64,000 nt of DNA from Alphaproteobacteria bacterium (lineage in GTDB: Bacteria > Pseudomonadota > Alphaproteobacteria > Micropepsales > Micropepsaceae): positions 20,806 through 84,805 of the forward strand of contig JAFAWQ010000047.1 of assembly GCA_019241645.1 (NCBI GenBank). The letters run 5' to 3'. Shown here in pieces: positions 61,945 to 64,000 of the stretch (positions are counted from its first letter, which is position 1; each line of letters begins with the position of its first letter). Below the pieces are notes generated by a model. That model had not been told where the DNA came from, searched no databases, and saw nothing but the letters and a program-made list of their open reading frames with translations. The translations under genes were made by a program, and so were the position numbers.

Positions 61945-64000
61945 TTAGCGCTCGGCGTGATCCGGCAGGAGGACTTCGCGGACGCCCTTGTGATTGGGGC
62001 GGGAGATGACGTTCTCCTCCTCCATCCGCTCGATCAGCCGGGCGGCGCGATTGTAGCCGATCTCCAGCCGGCGCTGGATGTAGGAGGTGGTGGCCTTGCG
62101 CTCGCGCGCCACGATGGCCAGCGCCTTGTCGTAGAGCTCGTCGCCGGAATCGCCGTTGCCGTAGAGGGCGAAGGGGTCGCCGCCGTCCTCGTCCAGATCC
62201 TCGGTGACGGCGTCGAGGTATTCGGGCTGGCCCTGCTCTTTCAGGTGGCGCACCACGTCCTCCACCTCTTCGACGCTGACGAATGGGCCGTGGACGCGGC
62301 CGATGCGCCCGCCCGCCATCATGTAGAGCATGTCGCCCTGGCCCAAGAGCTGCTCGGCGCCCTGCTCGCCCAGGATGGTGCGGCTGTCCACCTTGCTCGT
62401 CACCTGGAAGGAAATGCGGGTGGGGAAGTTGGCCTTGATGGTGCCGGTGATGACATCGACGCTCGGGCGCTGGGTGGCGGCGATGAGGTGGATGCCGGCG
62501 GCGCGCGCCATCTGCGCCAGCCGCTGCACCGCGCCTTCGATCTCCTTGCCGGAGATCATCATCAGGTCGGCCACTTCGTCGACCACCAGCACGATGTAGG
62601 GCATGGGCTCGAGCTCAAGCAGCTCGTCCTCGTAAACCGGCTTGCCGGTTTCGCGGTCGAAGCCGGTCTGCACCGTGCGCTTCAGCTGCTCGCCCTTGTC
62701 GCGGGCCTTGCGCACCCGCTCGTTGAAGGCCTCGACCCCGCGCACGCCGAGCTTGCTCATCTTGCGGTAGCGCTCTTCCATCTCGCGCACCGCCCATTTG
62801 AGCGCCACCACCGCCTTTTTGGGCTCGGTGACGACCGGGGCAAGCAGATGCGGGATGCCTTCGTAGGACGAAAGCTCCAGCATCTTGGGATCGATGAGGA
62901 TGAGCTTGGTCTGGTCCGGCGGGCAGCGGTAGAGCAAGGACAGGATCATGGTGTTGAGCGCCACCGACTTGCCGGAGCCGGTGGTGCCGGCGATCAAGAG
63001 GTGGGGCATCTTGGCGAGATCGGCCATCACCGCATCGCCGCCGATGGTTTTGCCGAGCGCAAGGATGAGCGGGGCGCGGGATTTCTCGAACTCGCTGGAC
63101 GAGAACAGTTCCCGCAGGAAGACGGTTTCGCGGTGCTGGTTCGGCAGCTCGATGCCGATGACATTGCGGCCCGGGATCACCGCGATGCGCGCCGCGACCG
63201 CCGACATCGAACGCGCCACATCATCGGAGAGCGAAATCACGCGGGAGGATTTCACGCCGGCTGCGGGCTCGAATTCGTAGAGCGTCACCACCGGGCCGGG
63301 CCGCACCGCCATAATCCGGCCCTTGACGCCGAAATCCGCCAGCACGGCCTCCAGCATGCGGGCGTTCTCCTCCAGCGCATCGTCGGAGAGCGAGGCACCG
63401 TCATGCTGCTGCACCGGCTCGGCCAGCAGCCCCAGCGGCGGCAGCTGGAATTCGCTGCTGCCGAGATTGAGCGCCGGCTGCCGCGCCGTTTTGGCTGACT
63501 TGGCGAGCTTCTTCTCTTCCCGCTTCACGCGGATTTCGCGGCGGCGTTCGTCGGCGCGGGTGATGCCACCGGTGATTGGCTCTGGCCGGACCGAGAGACC
63601 GTACGGATCGTCGTCGTCTTCGCCCTCGAATTCCTCGTCCTCTTTATCTTCCGGCTCCGGTTCGTCCTCCGGTTCCTTACGGGCCCTCAGCGGCGGCAGG
63701 TGGCCCGCGCCCCAGACGAAGAACGCCGGCACATTGGCAATGCCGCGAAGGATCGGCATCGGTCTCAATCCGGTGGCGAAGAAGGCCAGCGGCAAGCCCA
63801 CGAGCAGGAGAAGAACAGGCGCGGCGAAAGCCAGCCATTCGTGATGATAGGCGAGCGCCGCATGCCGCGAGAGCCCTGCAATGGCGAGCCCGAACAATCC
63901 GCCGGTGCCTGCGGGCAGGGCTTCCAAACTGGGAAAAATTCCCAGTCCCCCCGCCACCAGCACGGTGCCGAGCGGCCAGGCTGCGGCGCGCCAGATCGGC
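61945..64000 (-). CDS. ftsK: DNA translocase FtsK, C-terminal part (start outside window)
   Basis: At least 685 residues; the frame stays open to the window edge through membrane helices ([19 protein letters not shown]). A Glu/Asp-rich linker follows ([21 protein letters not shown]), then the alpha/beta motor with Walker [10 protein letters not shown] and Walker [14 protein letters not shown], and the gamma winged helix ([37 protein letters not shown]) that reads KOPS. It pumps chromosome ends through the division septum. The GTG at 63963 is only an internal codon; the true start lies beyond 64000. Confidence 0.95.
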   Translation of the reverse strand, partial: PIWRAAAWPLGTVLVAGGLGIFPSLEALPAGTGGLFGLAIAGLSRHAALAYHHEWLAFAAPVLLLLVGLPLAFFATGLRPMPILRGIANVPAFFVWGAGHLPPLRARKEPEDEPEPEDKEDEEFEGEDDDDPYGLSVRPEPITGGITRADERRREIRVKREEKKLAKSAKTARQPALNLGSSEFQLPPLGLLAEPVQQHDGASLSDDALEENARMLEAVLADFGVKGRIMAVRPGPVVTLYEFEPAAGVKSSRVISLSDDVARSMSAVAARIAVIPGRNVIGIELPNQHRETVFLRELFSSSEFEKSRAPLILALGKTIGGDAVMADLAKMPHLLIAGTTGSGKSVALNTMILSLLYRCPPDQTKLILIDPKMLELSSYEGIPHLLAPVVTEPKKAVVALKWAVREMEERYRKMSKLGVRGVEAFNERVRKARDKGEQLKRTVQTGFDRETGKPVYEDELLELEPMPYIVLVVDEVADLMMISGKEIEGAVQRLAQMARAAGIHLIAATQRPSVDVITGTIKANFPTRISFQVTSKVDSRTILGEQGAEQLLGQGDMLYMMAGGRIGRVHGPFVSVEEVEDVVRHLKEQGQPEYLDAVTEDLDEDGGDPFALYGNGDSGDELYDKALAIVARERKATTSYIQRRLEIGYNRAARLIERMEEENVISRPNHKGVREVLLPDHAER

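Overview
The window reads as a piece of a GC-rich alphaproteobacterial chromosome, most likely from a soil or plant-associated bacterium. The signs are an HWE-family histidine kinase, sites matching the alphaproteobacterial general-stress (EcfG) promoter GGAAC-N16/17-CGTT, small secreted proteins of a kind common in Rhizobiales and relatives, a fused E1 alpha-beta dehydrogenase, and many overlapping operons. Genus cannot be fixed from the sequence; a Micropepsales/Rhizomicrobium-like or rhizobial relative is only a guess. I saw no rRNA, tRNA, CRISPR array, prophage or intact insertion sequence.

Left part (1-13.9 kb): the N-terminal half of an extended GlgE-like maltosyltransferase; a DUF4142 stress protein behind an EcfG-type promoter; a four-gene minus-strand operon (type III polyketide synthase, ICMT-family methyltransferase, AlkB-like membrane oxygenase, DHA2 exporter) whose three junctions are all GTGA overlaps, suggesting phenolic-lipid synthesis; a PLP sulfur-amino-acid enzyme; a D-aminoacylase-like amidohydrolase; a succinate-semialdehyde dehydrogenase; a frameshifted alpha/beta hydrolase; and a polysaccharide export protein.

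14-33 kb: a 2104-residue poly-HAMP hybrid kinase (11 tandem 276-bp units) and an HWE kinase form a signalling operon behind a second EcfG-type promoter. Then come an S10 carboxypeptidase, an LdcA/Mpl-like peptidoglycan-recycling pair, a Cys-rich GloVer repeat protein, envelope proteins including a divergent DUF1302/DUF1329 pair, and an ECF sigma/anti-sigma pair.

34-45.7 kb: a GT-C-like membrane protein; a single-chain GH18-NodB-GT2 polysaccharide synthase; a NagA / MurQ-NagB-II amino-sugar recycling locus ended by a clear terminator; and small secreted cysteine proteins, one behind a third EcfG-type promoter.

45.8-48 kb: the most unusual locus. An exported SirB1-type transglutaminase-like protein, a short signal-peptide RHS-core protein with a PD-(D/E)XK-like C-terminus (probable nuclease toxin), and a DUF6572-like probable immunity protein are packed with 11-bp gaps behind an inverted repeat. 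A one-base frameshift currently fuses the first two genes in frame.

48-64 kb: fused E1 and E2 of a 2-oxoacid dehydrogenase; cytochrome c and PH-domain proteins; three toxin-antitoxin modules, two with clear palindromic operators, plus two VapC remnants and an orphan antitoxin-like gene; a phospholipid operon (CDP-alcohol phosphatidyltransferase, CdsA, PlsC, YqaA-like) interrupted by a foreign-looking secreted gene flanked by a duplicated cdsA 3' end; a second Cys-rich GloVer protein; an AT-rich orphan gene; and the C-terminal part of FtsK.
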